A stretch of 6,106 nucleotides of DNA from Fibrobacteraceae bacterium (lineage in GTDB: Bacteria > Fibrobacterota > Fibrobacteria > Fibrobacterales > Fibrobacteraceae), in the NCBI GenBank assembly GCA_023231365.1, contig JALNVO010000169.1:1-6106 (forward strand), written 5' to 3'. Every line of letters starts with the position of its first letter. Position 1 is the first letter of the stretch. The position numbers and the translations under genes are program-made. The notes under the pieces are model-generated. The model saw only the letters and a program-made list of their open reading frames with translations, was not told the origin of the DNA and did no database searches. Shown piece after piece: positions 1 through 5,921 of the stretch.

Positions 1-789
1 CCGGACAGGCACATCCACGCCGCATGGCTCTGCATCGCCGAGGACAGCCGCCGCGTGGAAGACGCGGAAATCGAGCTTCAGAGAGTCCTCGCGGAAAAAG
101 TTCCGCTCATCGCCGTCATCACCAAAGCGCGGAACGATGATGGCTTCCGCAGCCAGGTGCAGGAACACCTGCCGGAAGCGAGAAACGTCGTCCGCGTGCG
201 CGCTCTCGGCGAAACGCTCGACGACGGGCACGTCATCCCGCCCTGGAACCTCGACACACTCATCGCCGCGACTGCGGAAATCATTCCCGAAGGACAGCGC
301 ATAGCACTCGCCGCGGCGCAGATCGCCTCGCTTAAGTACAAACGCACACAGTCGCACAAGGCCGTGCTCGTCGCAGCGACGGCGGCGGCAGCGACAGGCG
401 TAAGCCCGATTCCGTTCTCCGACGCCATCATCCTCATTCCGATTCAAATCGGGATGGTCGCGAAAATCACATCCACCTACGGACTCGACTTTTCTACCGG
501 AACGCTCTCGACGTTCGTCACCGCCGGCCTCGGCACCGTAGGCGCCACATTCGCCGGCCGCACGATCGTGAGCAATCTGCTGAAGTTTATCCCCGGCGGC
601 GGCACAATCGCCGGCGGCACAATTTCCGCGGCCACCGCGGCGGCGCTCACCACGGCCCTCGGCGAAGCCTACAACGCGGCGCTCTTCAACCTAGTGAAGG
701 ACGACCCGGAAACGCAGCCCACCCCCGATGCAATCGTCGCCGCGTTCAAGCAGGAAATCCACCTGGGGGGAAAGGACAAGCAGGCATAA
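1..789 (+). CDS. GTPase with C-terminal DUF697 (YcjF-like) domain, 5' end missing
   Basis: The reading frame is open from base 1, so the gene begins outside the window. The GTG at 55 is internal, not a true start. The visible 262 residues begin in the second half of a Ras-like G domain. The segment HIHAAWLCIAEDSRRVEDAE fits the strand and helix after the G3 motif in HSR1/YcjF-type GTPases, and VITKA is the G4-like motif (canonical T/NKxD; the Asp is not present at the expected place). The C-terminal half is a DUF697-type region rich in Ala and Gly with two hydrophobic stretches, including the family-typical SPIPFSDAIILIPIQIGM and a later FIPGGGTIAGGTISAATAAA. Members bind GTP and probably act at the membrane; the exact role is unknown. 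Codon use is GC-rich, unlike the genes downstream. A strong terminator follows, so it is not co-transcribed with the toxin operon. Family call is firm; function is not. Confidence 0.85.
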   Translation, partial: PDRHIHAAWLCIAEDSRRVEDAEIELQRVLAEKVPLIAVITKARNDDGFRSQVQEHLPEARNVVRVRALGETLDDGHVIPPWNLDTLIAATAEIIPEGQRIALAAAQIASLKYKRTQSHKAVLVAATAAAATGVSPIPFSDAIILIPIQIGMVAKITSTYGLDFSTGTLSTFVTAGLGTVGATFAGRTIVSNLLKFIPGGGTIAGGTISAATAAALTTALGEAYNAALFNLVKDDPETQPTPDAIVAAFKQEIHLGGKDKQA

Positions 790-802
790 CGCGGCAATGT
801 TC

Positions 803-876
803 GTTAACGGCACAACAAGTAGCTCGCGTTAGCGGCACAACAAGCAGTTCACGATAACGGCGAACAAGTACCGCGC
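803..876. repeat. Three tandem imperfect 25-bp repeats
   Basis: Units lie at 803-827, 828-852 and 853-876 (the last is one base short). The shared pattern is GTTAACGGCACAACAAG followed by a variable tail such as TAGCTCGC, CAGTTCAC or TACCGCGC. A further GTTAACG at 877 begins a fourth, diverged unit that runs straight into the palindromic repeat. The array lies just after the GTPase stop codon. It could be a spacer made by slippage or a stack of degenerate copies of the start of the palindromic element. Confidence 0.75.
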
Positions 877-913
877 GTTAACGTCATTGCGAGCAGCGCA
901 GCTGCGCGGCAAT
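877..913. repeat. Palindromic intergenic repeat (ATTGC...GCAAT type)
   Basis: ATTGC at 886-890 pairs with GCAAT at 909-913, and between them sits a perfect 12-bp palindrome GCGCAGCTGCGC (896-907). The sequence GTCATTGCGAGC...GCGGCAATCT is the style of a dispersed intergenic palindrome that I associate with several bacterial genomes, including Fibrobacter. The copy number cannot be judged from this window. It is probably a REP-like element in the 3' region of the GTPase transcript. Confidence 0.6.
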
Positions 914-923
914 CTATTCTTAA

Positions 924-1008
924 GCCTTCCCCGCCGCCGGAAATCTAGCGACAACCAAGCGCAGGGGACAGGCGAACGCCCGCGCCCGCAAGGGCGCGGG
1001 TCTTCTTT
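924..1008 (+). ncRNA. Structured element, copy A (candidate RNA family, ends in the terminator)
   Basis: Copy A shares with copy B a 19-base core that differs at one base (931-949 against 1115-1133; G936 against A1120), then a 14-base stretch of equal length ending AGCGCA in both. The core is enclosed by a stem: GCCTTCCCC (924-932) pairs with GGGGACAGGC (964-973) with one bulged C. The second hairpin is the terminator. The stem sequences differ from those of copy B while pairing is kept. Whether this is a working RNA, a transcript-end motif or a repeat remains open. I do not recognise a named family. Confidence 0.5.
979..1008 (+). terminator. Intrinsic terminator after the GTPase gene
   Basis: A perfect 9-bp GC stem, CCCGCGCCC (979-987) with GGGCGCGGG (992-1000), closes a GCAA tetraloop and is followed by the T-rich run TCTTCTTT. 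It should end the GTPase transcript about 190-220 bases beyond the stop codon. It is also the 3' part of structured element copy A. Confidence 0.85.
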
Positions 1009-1051
1009 ACTCTCCAAAAACCGGTTTCAGCGCAATATTTGAATTTTTCCA

Positions 1052-1080
1052 TTCCCGCCCTCAAAAGTTAAGTTTATATT
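1052..1080 (+). promoter_or_regulatory. Possible promoter for the toxin operon
   Basis: TATATT at 1075-1080 is a fair -10 hexamer within an AT-rich pocket between two structured elements. The best-spaced -35 (TTCCCG, 17-base spacer) is poor. Transcription from here would give an approximately 225-base leader carrying structured copy B and the 14-bp hairpin before the first operon gene. It is the best candidate upstream of the operon, but it rests only on the -10 and on position after a terminator. Confidence 0.3.
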
Positions 1081-1108
1081 TACACCGATTTTAACAGGGC
1101 TAACGGCT

Positions 1109-1231
1109 CTTATTCCGCCACCGGAAATCTAGCAGTTGACGAGCGCAGGAATAAGCGAACGATAGCTCACGCCAATGGGCGTGAGCCGTTTGTGCTTATC
1201 GCGCGAAAAGGTTTGCTAGAACCTCCGGTGG
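1109..1231 (+). ncRNA. Structured leader element, copy B, with alternative pairings
   Basis: Several stems are visible. CTTATTCC (1109-1116) pairs with GGAATAAG (1148-1155). GCTCACGCC (1165-1173) pairs with GGCGTGAGC (1178-1186) over an AATG loop. A competing nested fold pairs CCACCGG (1118-1124) with CCGGTGG (1225-1231), TCTAGCA (1128-1134) with TGCTAGA (1214-1220), ATAAGC (1151-1156) with GCTTAT (1194-1199) and AACG (1158-1161) with CGTT (1187-1190). ATAAG is thus shared by two exclusive pairings, as in attenuators and riboswitches. It lies directly upstream of the toxin operon, in the same direction. It could be a cis-regulatory leader, a free RNA or a palindromic mobile repeat. No ligand-binding family is recognised. 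Confidence 0.5.
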
Positions 1232-1238
1232 GATGGCA

Positions 1239-1272
1239 CTTCGGTTTCACGCCTTTTTGCGTGGAATCGGAG
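1239..1272 (+). promoter_or_regulatory. 14-bp hairpin in the operon leader
   Basis: CTTCGGTTTCACGC (1239-1252) pairs over all 14 positions with GCGTGGAATCGGAG (1259-1272), leaving a six-base loop CTTTTT. Three of the pairs are G-T; all would be G-U in a plus-strand RNA but A-C mismatches in a minus-strand RNA, so the fold favours plus-strand transcription. No T-run follows, so it is not an intrinsic terminator. TCACGCC at 1247-1253 could also pair with GGCGTGA of copy B (1178-1184). A purine-rich stretch follows (1269-1290). Confidence 0.55.
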
Positions 1273-1311
1273 GGGGAGTGAGGGACGGGAGCTTAAAAGG
1301 TAAGAAAATTT

Positions 1312-1797
1312 ATGTGTGAAAGTGAAATCGTTATCAAGAATGCATGGCAAAGCATATTTGACAAAAATATTTTTAATGAGGAAAAATACGCAAATATCAA
1401 AAAAGAACTGGTTTGTATATGGAATGCATTTTCAGGTTTCAACGAAAATATTGAAAGCATTGTAGCTGGATTTTATGATTCAAAAAAAATACCACCTAAC
1501 GCCAGTATTAATGATCCTTATATATACATCGCGATCTTTTTAATGGCAACACCTTATAAAATATGCTTTGGCATTAATCCCAGCAATAGAAAAAATCTTC
1601 TATGCTTCAAGCGCAAAGACAACGCCGACTTTTATCAGTATTGTATTAATAAAAACCTAAAGGAAAAATACAATTTGAAAGAATACCGAATAGATCTTAG
1701 ATCTTTGAATTTTCAGAAGAATTCAGAGAATAGCCAAATGTTTATTTTCGGCGTTCAAAATAGCATTGCTACCTTTTTGAAACAATGGAATAGATGA
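1312..1797 (+). CDS. Hypothetical protein, first gene of the toxin operon
   Basis: This encodes a 161-residue protein with no recognised family. There is no signal peptide and no clear membrane helix, so it is probably cytoplasmic. It is rich in Lys, Asn, Ile and Phe, has a short hydrophobic stretch near residues 70-80 (YIYIAIFLMATPY) and three Cys in the middle and later part. The ATG is the first start after an in-frame TAA at 1294. The nearest ribosome-binding sequence, AAAAGG at 1295-1300, is 11 bases away and weak. The stop overlaps the next start in an ATGA, so translation is coupled to the toxin gene. Position before a lipoprotein toxin suggests an accessory, adaptor or chaperone-like role, comparable in place (not in sequence) to SitB of Myxococcus SitBAI cassettes. 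That role is inference only. Base composition is markedly AT-rich, a sign of transfer. Confidence 0.75.
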   Translation: MCESEIVIKNAWQSIFDKNIFNEEKYANIKKELVCIWNAFSGFNENIESIVAGFYDSKKIPPNASINDPYIYIAIFLMATPYKICFGINPSNRKNLLCFKRKDNADFYQYCINKNLKEKYNLKEYRIDLRSLNFQKNSENSQMFIFGVQNSIATFLKQWNR

Positions 1798-4268
1798 ATA
1801 ATTTTCTTAAACTTTTGCTATTGCTGTCTGGCCTTTTTTTGCTCTCTTGCAAACAAGACACAAAAGTCAGCGAATCTTTTCCTATAGGAAAATGGCTTGT
1901 CACTATTGATAGCTCGCGCTTTTGGACAACCGATTCCTCTTTCTTTAAAAACGGCCAATCATACGAATGGAATGGCGCTACATTTAATGGCGTTATAAAT
2001 GGTCAAGGGACATTAAATGTCTATACAAACGATAGCTTAATTGAAGAAAAAGAAATCAATGCGTATTATGGGGCCATTCGAAAAGAAGACATCCTTAACG
2101 CAGGCCCGGATAAATACATCGGTGGAATTCGCAATTCGGCCATGAACGGAGCCGGCATCCTTATTAAAAGCAATGGCTGCATTTATATAGGGACATTTCA
2201 AAACAGCAAGCCCAATGGCTTATTAACTTTATATAAAAATGGTGCAATTTTTTACAAAGGCGCATGGAGAGACGGGCTCTATGATGGCCAGGGAACGGAG
2301 TATAAAGAGGACGGGACTGTCATTTCCGGTTTATGGGAAAAGAATAAATTAGTCAAAGCAAACGTATCCACGGCATTTTCTGTAGGGAAATATATCGGCG
2401 ACATTTCCAGCAATAAGCCCAATGGCCATGGACTTATGATTTATAAAAATGCCAGCAAATATGACGGCACCTGGAAAGATGGGAAATACGAAGGATATGG
2501 GGAATTAACAACCGGACAGGATTCAATCGCCGGAGAATGGAAAGATGGCCAACTTGATGGGTACGCAACCGTACAGACTCCTCTTTACTTATATGAAGGC
2601 ACTTGGGAAAAAAATCAACCCGAAGGCCTGGGATATGTACTTTTTGCAGATTCAAGTTCTTATTCCGGTGGCTGGACACAAGGGAAAAAAGATGGACACG
2701 GTGATTATGTATATAGCAATGGAGATGTCTATCTAGGCAATTGGGAAAATAATAAGCGGCAAGGTTCCGGCCGTTATCTCTCAAAAAATTTTGTCTATTC
2801 CGGTGATTGGGACAATGACACCATCGCTGGGCAAGGCCTACTGACATTCACAAATGGAGATTACTACAGCGGGGCTTTTGCACACAACAAAAAAAGCGGA
2901 AATGGATTTTATCAATTTCATCAAGGAAATGCATACAAAGGCGAATTCGCCAATGACCTATTCAATGGATTGGGAATATTTTATTTCTCAAGTGGAAGCC
3001 GTTACGAGGGATCGTTTGTCAATGGGAAAATACAGGGCGAAGGAACCTTATATTATTTGAGAGACCGCGATACATTAGCTATCACTACAATTTGGGATGG
3101 AACCAATAAAATACCACAATATGTAAGTATTCTATTTTCTAATGGAGATTTGTATGAGGGTGAAATTAAAAACGGATTGCCTTCAAAGAATGGGAAATGG
3201 ACAACAGAGGCGGAACGAGAACAAAAGAAAAGTATAGTTTTAAAGGCAAATGATTTTTATAAACAACATCAAGCCACATGGAATAACTTCGTTCTCGGGA
3301 CAAGCATCATATTAAGTGCATTGAGCGCGATTCCCCTTCCCCACTTAGCTCTAGCAATGGAAGCCGCAAATACCACATTAAACGTTATAGATATATCTGT
3401 ATCTGTCGCATCCGCAAGCGTAGACATTTATGTCGCTAAGAAAGACGGGAAAAGCATTAAAAAACCCATAGAGAAGTTAGCCAAAGAAGTCACCATAAAT
3501 GCAGCAATGATTGCATTTCCTAAAGTTGTACAAAAAGGGGCAAAGCCATTATTAACACAGGCAGGGAAAGCTGCTTTAGTTCAAGCTGTTCAAGCTCGGA
3601 AAGCGGTAACTATTTGCATTGATAAATCGGGAAAATTCATTAAGAAGCAAGCAATTCCACTTAGGCTCATCAAATTTGCGTACAGATTAACAGGGAAAGA
3701 AGGATATCAATTTATTAACCAATCAGACTACGATGTAATGTTAAAAAAGTTTCCGGACTTATTAAAAAAGATTCGTCTAGGGAAACCCGCCAGCAGTAAG
3801 CTTCTTTTGAACAACATGCTTATTGTAATGGGAAAGAACGGGACCCGCTATACAAAAGAAAAGGAAATACTATCTGCATTCGCAAAAATCTATAACAAAG
3901 GAGGTCATCTTAGACGCGCGCAAGCACATCATATCGTTGCCGGAGGGAAACCAGCGGCAGAGGGATCAAGGAAAATTTTACAAAAATTTGGAATTGACAT
4001 AAATGATCCCCGAAATGGCATTTTACTTCCAATGAATACAGAAAGTATATTTAAAGGGCCATTGCATGGTAATCATTGTGCGCGCAACTGCGTTGATTTC
4101 GCAGGAAAAACTTTTCAAGATTATGACTCTTATATATTTAGTCGTCTAAAAGAAGCAAAAAGCTCATCGGATTGCTTCAACATTTTAGACGATATAAAAG
4201 TTAAATTATATAAAGGGCAGATAAATTTGTTGAATCATCGAGCCCCAAACACAACCTTCGGCCTATAA
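1794..4268 (+). CDS. MORN-repeat lipoprotein with C-terminal AHH nuclease toxin domain
   Basis: An 824-residue protein. Residues 1-19 form a lipoprotein signal with lipobox LLSC (Cys19), followed by Lys-Gln rather than Asp. Residues about 59-470 hold about 15-16 MORN-type repeats (YxGxWxxGxxxGxG; for example YDGTWKDGKYEGYGEL), predicted to form an elongated beta stalk. Residues about 498-545 are hydrophobic and Ala/Ser-rich, resembling the pre-toxin segments of polymorphic toxins. Residues about 700-815 match the AHH family of the HNH/endonuclease VII superfamily: AQAHHIVAGG (H712, H713), then ILQKFGIDINDPRNGILLP, then H758 and H761 in a GPLHGNHC segment, and a late tyrosine. AHH domains are known as nuclease toxins in polymorphic toxin systems. 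The start overlaps the preceding stop by four bases. The lipid anchor predicts an envelope location with the toxin end free for delivery. The delivery route is not visible, and activity is inferred from motif retention. Confidence 0.88.
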   Translation: MNNFLKLLLLLSGLFLLSCKQDTKVSESFPIGKWLVTIDSSRFWTTDSSFFKNGQSYEWNGATFNGVINGQGTLNVYTNDSLIEEKEINAYYGAIRKEDILNAGPDKYIGGIRNSAMNGAGILIKSNGCIYIGTFQNSKPNGLLTLYKNGAIFYKGAWRDGLYDGQGTEYKEDGTVISGLWEKNKLVKANVSTAFSVGKYIGDISSNKPNGHGLMIYKNASKYDGTWKDGKYEGYGELTTGQDSIAGEWKDGQLDGYATVQTPLYLYEGTWEKNQPEGLGYVLFADSSSYSGGWTQGKKDGHGDYVYSNGDVYLGNWENNKRQGSGRYLSKNFVYSGDWDNDTIAGQGLLTFTNGDYYSGAFAHNKKSGNGFYQFHQGNAYKGEFANDLFNGLGIFYFSSGSRYEGSFVNGKIQGEGTLYYLRDRDTLAITTIWDGTNKIPQYVSILFSNGDLYEGEIKNGLPSKNGKWTTEAEREQKKSIVLKANDFYKQHQATWNNFVLGTSIILSALSAIPLPHLALAMEAANTTLNVIDISVSVASASVDIYVAKKDGKSIKKPIEKLAKEVTINAAMIAFPKVVQKGAKPLLTQAGKAALVQAVQARKAVTICIDKSGKFIKKQAIPLRLIKFAYRLTGKEGYQFINQSDYDVMLKKFPDLLKKIRLGKPASSKLLLNNMLIVMGKNGTRYTKEKEILSAFAKIYNKGGHLRRAQAHHIVAGGKPAAEGSRKILQKFGIDINDPRNGILLPMNTESIFKGPLHGNHCARNCVDFAGKTFQDYDSYIFSRLKEAKSSSDCFNILDDIKVKLYKGQINLLNHRAPNTTFGL

Positions 4269-4283
4269 TAAAGGAACATTCAT

Positions 4284-4943
4284 ATGGAAAAGAAAACTCA
4301 TTCTAATAAAAGCAAACTTATTCTGCTATGTGCTTTATTTTTAATCGTTTTATTTTTTGCAATATATTTCATTAGCAGCAAGGATTCAAAATCCGTATCT
4401 TTGGCTAAGTCAGAGAATAGTTTAGTGCAAAGCAGCGGAGCCATAAAGGGATATAAAGAAGGAACTCCCGATGATTCTTTATCTGTTTCGGAACAGGCAC
4501 AATATACAAGCATAATCGCAGAAGCAAGTCCAACGCGCATAAACGGAGCCGTTACGAATATAGATGAATTCAATCAGTTTATGAAAAAAAGCAACGGGCA
4601 GGGAAACTCAATAGAAATTCCGTCTATTGGTATTCTTTTTGATTTTAATACGACTGACGTAAAAAAATCTAATTTTGATTTAATATCTGCATTTGCAAAA
4701 ATTTACAAGCAAACAAATAAAAAAGCGTTGATACTTGTTGAGGGATACACCTGCGATATCGGAACAAATGAAACAAATGACTTAATTTCTCAACAGCGGG
4801 CAGAAAACGTTAAAGCTCTCTTAATTCAGAACAAAGTCCCGGCGGAGAAAATAGAGCTAAAATGGTATGGCGAAAGTAAATATGGGCTTTTCCATTATCT
4901 TGGAAAAGAATATTATCGGCGGTCGAATATCTCTATTAAATGA
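4284..4943 (+). CDS. Membrane-anchored OmpA-like domain protein
   Basis: A 219-residue protein. A short Lys-rich N-terminus precedes one membrane helix (about residues 11-31). The Cys16 there is not in a lipobox, because a Leu precedes it. A low-complexity linker (about 32-105) leads to an OmpA C-terminal-like domain (about 108-219): the strand SIGILFDFNTTDVKKSN, EGYTCDIGTNETN, then SQQRAENVKALL and WYGESKYG, ending RRSNISIK where the family often has NRRVEI. Such domains bind peptidoglycan through a conserved Asp and Arg. Here the usual GxTD aspartate position holds Cys157 with Asp158 next, while Arg172 is kept. The start has AAAGGA eight bases upstream. It lies 15 bases after the toxin gene and 10 before the immunity-like gene, so it is in the operon. 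Likely role is to anchor the system to the cell wall, but this is inferred. Confidence 0.85.
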   Translation: MEKKTHSNKSKLILLCALFLIVLFFAIYFISSKDSKSVSLAKSENSLVQSSGAIKGYKEGTPDDSLSVSEQAQYTSIIAEASPTRINGAVTNIDEFNQFMKKSNGQGNSIEIPSIGILFDFNTTDVKKSNFDLISAFAKIYKQTNKKALILVEGYTCDIGTNETNDLISQQRAENVKALLIQNKVPAEKIELKWYGESKYGLFHYLGKEYYRRSNISIK

Positions 4944-4956
4944 GGATTGCAGAATG
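4941..4956 (+). promoter_or_regulatory. Ribosome-binding site that fixes the immunity gene start
   Basis: TGAGGATTGCAGAATG: the stop of the OmpA gene overlaps a Shine-Dalgarno sequence (GAGGA, 4942-4946), seven bases before ATG 4954. The same frame is open back to an ATG at 4867, but that start lies within the OmpA-domain codons and has no good ribosome site, so 4954 is preferred. Confidence 0.8.
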
Positions 4957-5529
4957 TCTCATCCGGCTATTTTTAGAATTTACAAACAAAAAGGCAACAA
5001 CTTTGAGCCTCAGCTAAAGGGAAAAACTTCCTTTTCTAATATAGATGAGCGCTTTGGTACTCCCCTGCTAAATTCTTGGGAAATTCCAAATTTAGACTGG
5101 TATAAAGAAGACGGCGGATTGCCCAAAGACATTCATTTTCTATTAAGCACATATCCTCTATGCAGCCAAAAAGCATATGAATGCTTATTAACGCTTAACA
5201 ATCTTACTGATGTTGAATTTTTACCTTTGAATATTGAAAACGAGAGGTTCTATTTAATAAACGTTTGCAAGTCAATGACAAATATTCTTAACCGTTCCAA
5301 ATCAGATATTGATTATTATCCAGATAAGCGGATTATGTTCGTCTCGAAATTTGTCTTTTACCCGACAGATTTTGATTCTTGCATATTTAGAATACCAGAA
5401 AGCGCAACTGCAATATTCGTTACAGAAGCTGTTGTGGACATTGTAAAAAAGAACAGATTAACCGGCTTAATTTTTGAGAGCATCCCATCAGTGAAAAAGT
5501 CTTTATGGGAAAATCTTCGAGGCAAGTAA
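4954..5529 (+). CDS. Imm11/DUF1629-like immunity protein
   Basis: A 191-residue protein without a signal peptide or membrane helix, so cytoplasmic. Its length and pattern fit the Imm11 (DUF1629) immunity family. A middle segment, DIHFLLSTYPLCSQKAYECL, resembles the family's 'vvSerlkdlL' helix. It is followed by VEFLPLNI, then YLINVCKSMTNILNRSKSDI (family: Y.l N....D.lD...S), and then CIFRI....AIFVTEAVVDIVKKNRLTGLIFESI (family: lFr....iivSe.....i...gltGl.F). These resemblances come from memory of the family and not from a profile search. The gene is last in the operon, ten bases after the OmpA gene. By known polymorphic toxin logic it would bind and block the AHH nuclease in the producing cell. 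An unusual point is that it does not directly follow the toxin gene. The longer frame from 4867 is rejected. Confidence 0.7.
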   Translation: MSHPAIFRIYKQKGNNFEPQLKGKTSFSNIDERFGTPLLNSWEIPNLDWYKEDGGLPKDIHFLLSTYPLCSQKAYECLLTLNNLTDVEFLPLNIENERFYLINVCKSMTNILNRSKSDIDYYPDKRIMFVSKFVFYPTDFDSCIFRIPESATAIFVTEAVVDIVKKNRLTGLIFESIPSVKKSLWENLRGK

Positions 5530-5588
5530 ATACTTGGCCCCAGCATAAATTAAGCTACGTTTTTTTGGAACAGGCTCGTATAAGCATC

Positions 5589-5625
5589 AGCATATAAAGT
5601 CCACCACAAGGGGGCTTTGTATGCT
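5589..5625 (+). terminator. Hairpin after the toxin operon, possible terminator
   Basis: AGCATATAAAGTCC (5589-5602) pairs over 14 positions with GGGCTTTGTATGCT (5612-5625), with a nine-base loop. Two pairs are G-T, both G-U only if the RNA is read from the plus strand. The following sequence ATTGAGTATTTT is a weak T-tract. It sits 60 bases after the immunity stop, a suitable place for the operon's 3' end. A processing or stabilising hairpin is an equal possibility. Confidence 0.45.
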
Positions 5626-5921
5626 ATTGAGTATTTTCCACCTCATCAAGGATTGGACTTTTCATAGCCGTTCCTTTGGATAACGTATGCTTTCTTTCGC
5701 AAATTTTTCTAAGGGGGTAAAAAGAAGATATATCTTTTCTGTGAATTCAAGAGTGATGCAGTCTATCCTATCCATGAAAAACTTCAAAATTGAATATAAC
5801 ATCGGCCCGATTATTCTGACGTCAATCATCAAAAAATGAGTCATTTCCTGTCGCCATATAATTCAGTTGCCAGAATCAATAAATTTTCAAAAATGAGGAA
5901 TAGCGCCCGCCATTCCCTTTT

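Noticed and set aside
829..1017. Minus-strand 62-codon frame across the intergenic repeats
   Set aside because: Its bases are explained by tandem repeats, a palindrome and a terminator, and the translation is low in recognisable protein features.
803..1231. Integron attC site or CRISPR array
   Set aside because: The repeats abut without spacers, so it is not CRISPR. The GTTAACG words do not fit the GTTRRRY core, and no matching attC pair or integrase is present.
2434..2847. Minus-strand 137-codon frame within the MORN region
   Set aside because: It is a shadow of the repeated MORN codons on the other strand. Its His- and Arg-rich product has no ribosome site or family.
4867..4953. N-terminal extension of the immunity-like gene from ATG 4867
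   Set aside because: It overlaps the end of the OmpA domain in another frame and has no good ribosome site, while ATG 4954 has GAGGA seven bases upstream and gives a family-typical length.
5541..5566. Intrinsic terminator at the T7 run after the immunity gene
   Set aside because: The bases before the T-run (AGCATAAATTAAGCTACG) do not form a stable stem with a usable loop.
5687..5839. 50-codon plus-strand frame (starts MLSFANFSKG) in the spacer
   Set aside because: No Shine-Dalgarno before the ATG, no recognised family, and it lies opposite another short frame. Chance frames of this size are common in AT-rich DNA.
5662..5844. 60-codon minus-strand frame in the spacer
   Set aside because: AGGA lies too close to the ATG, no family is seen, and it shares its bases with the plus-strand frame.
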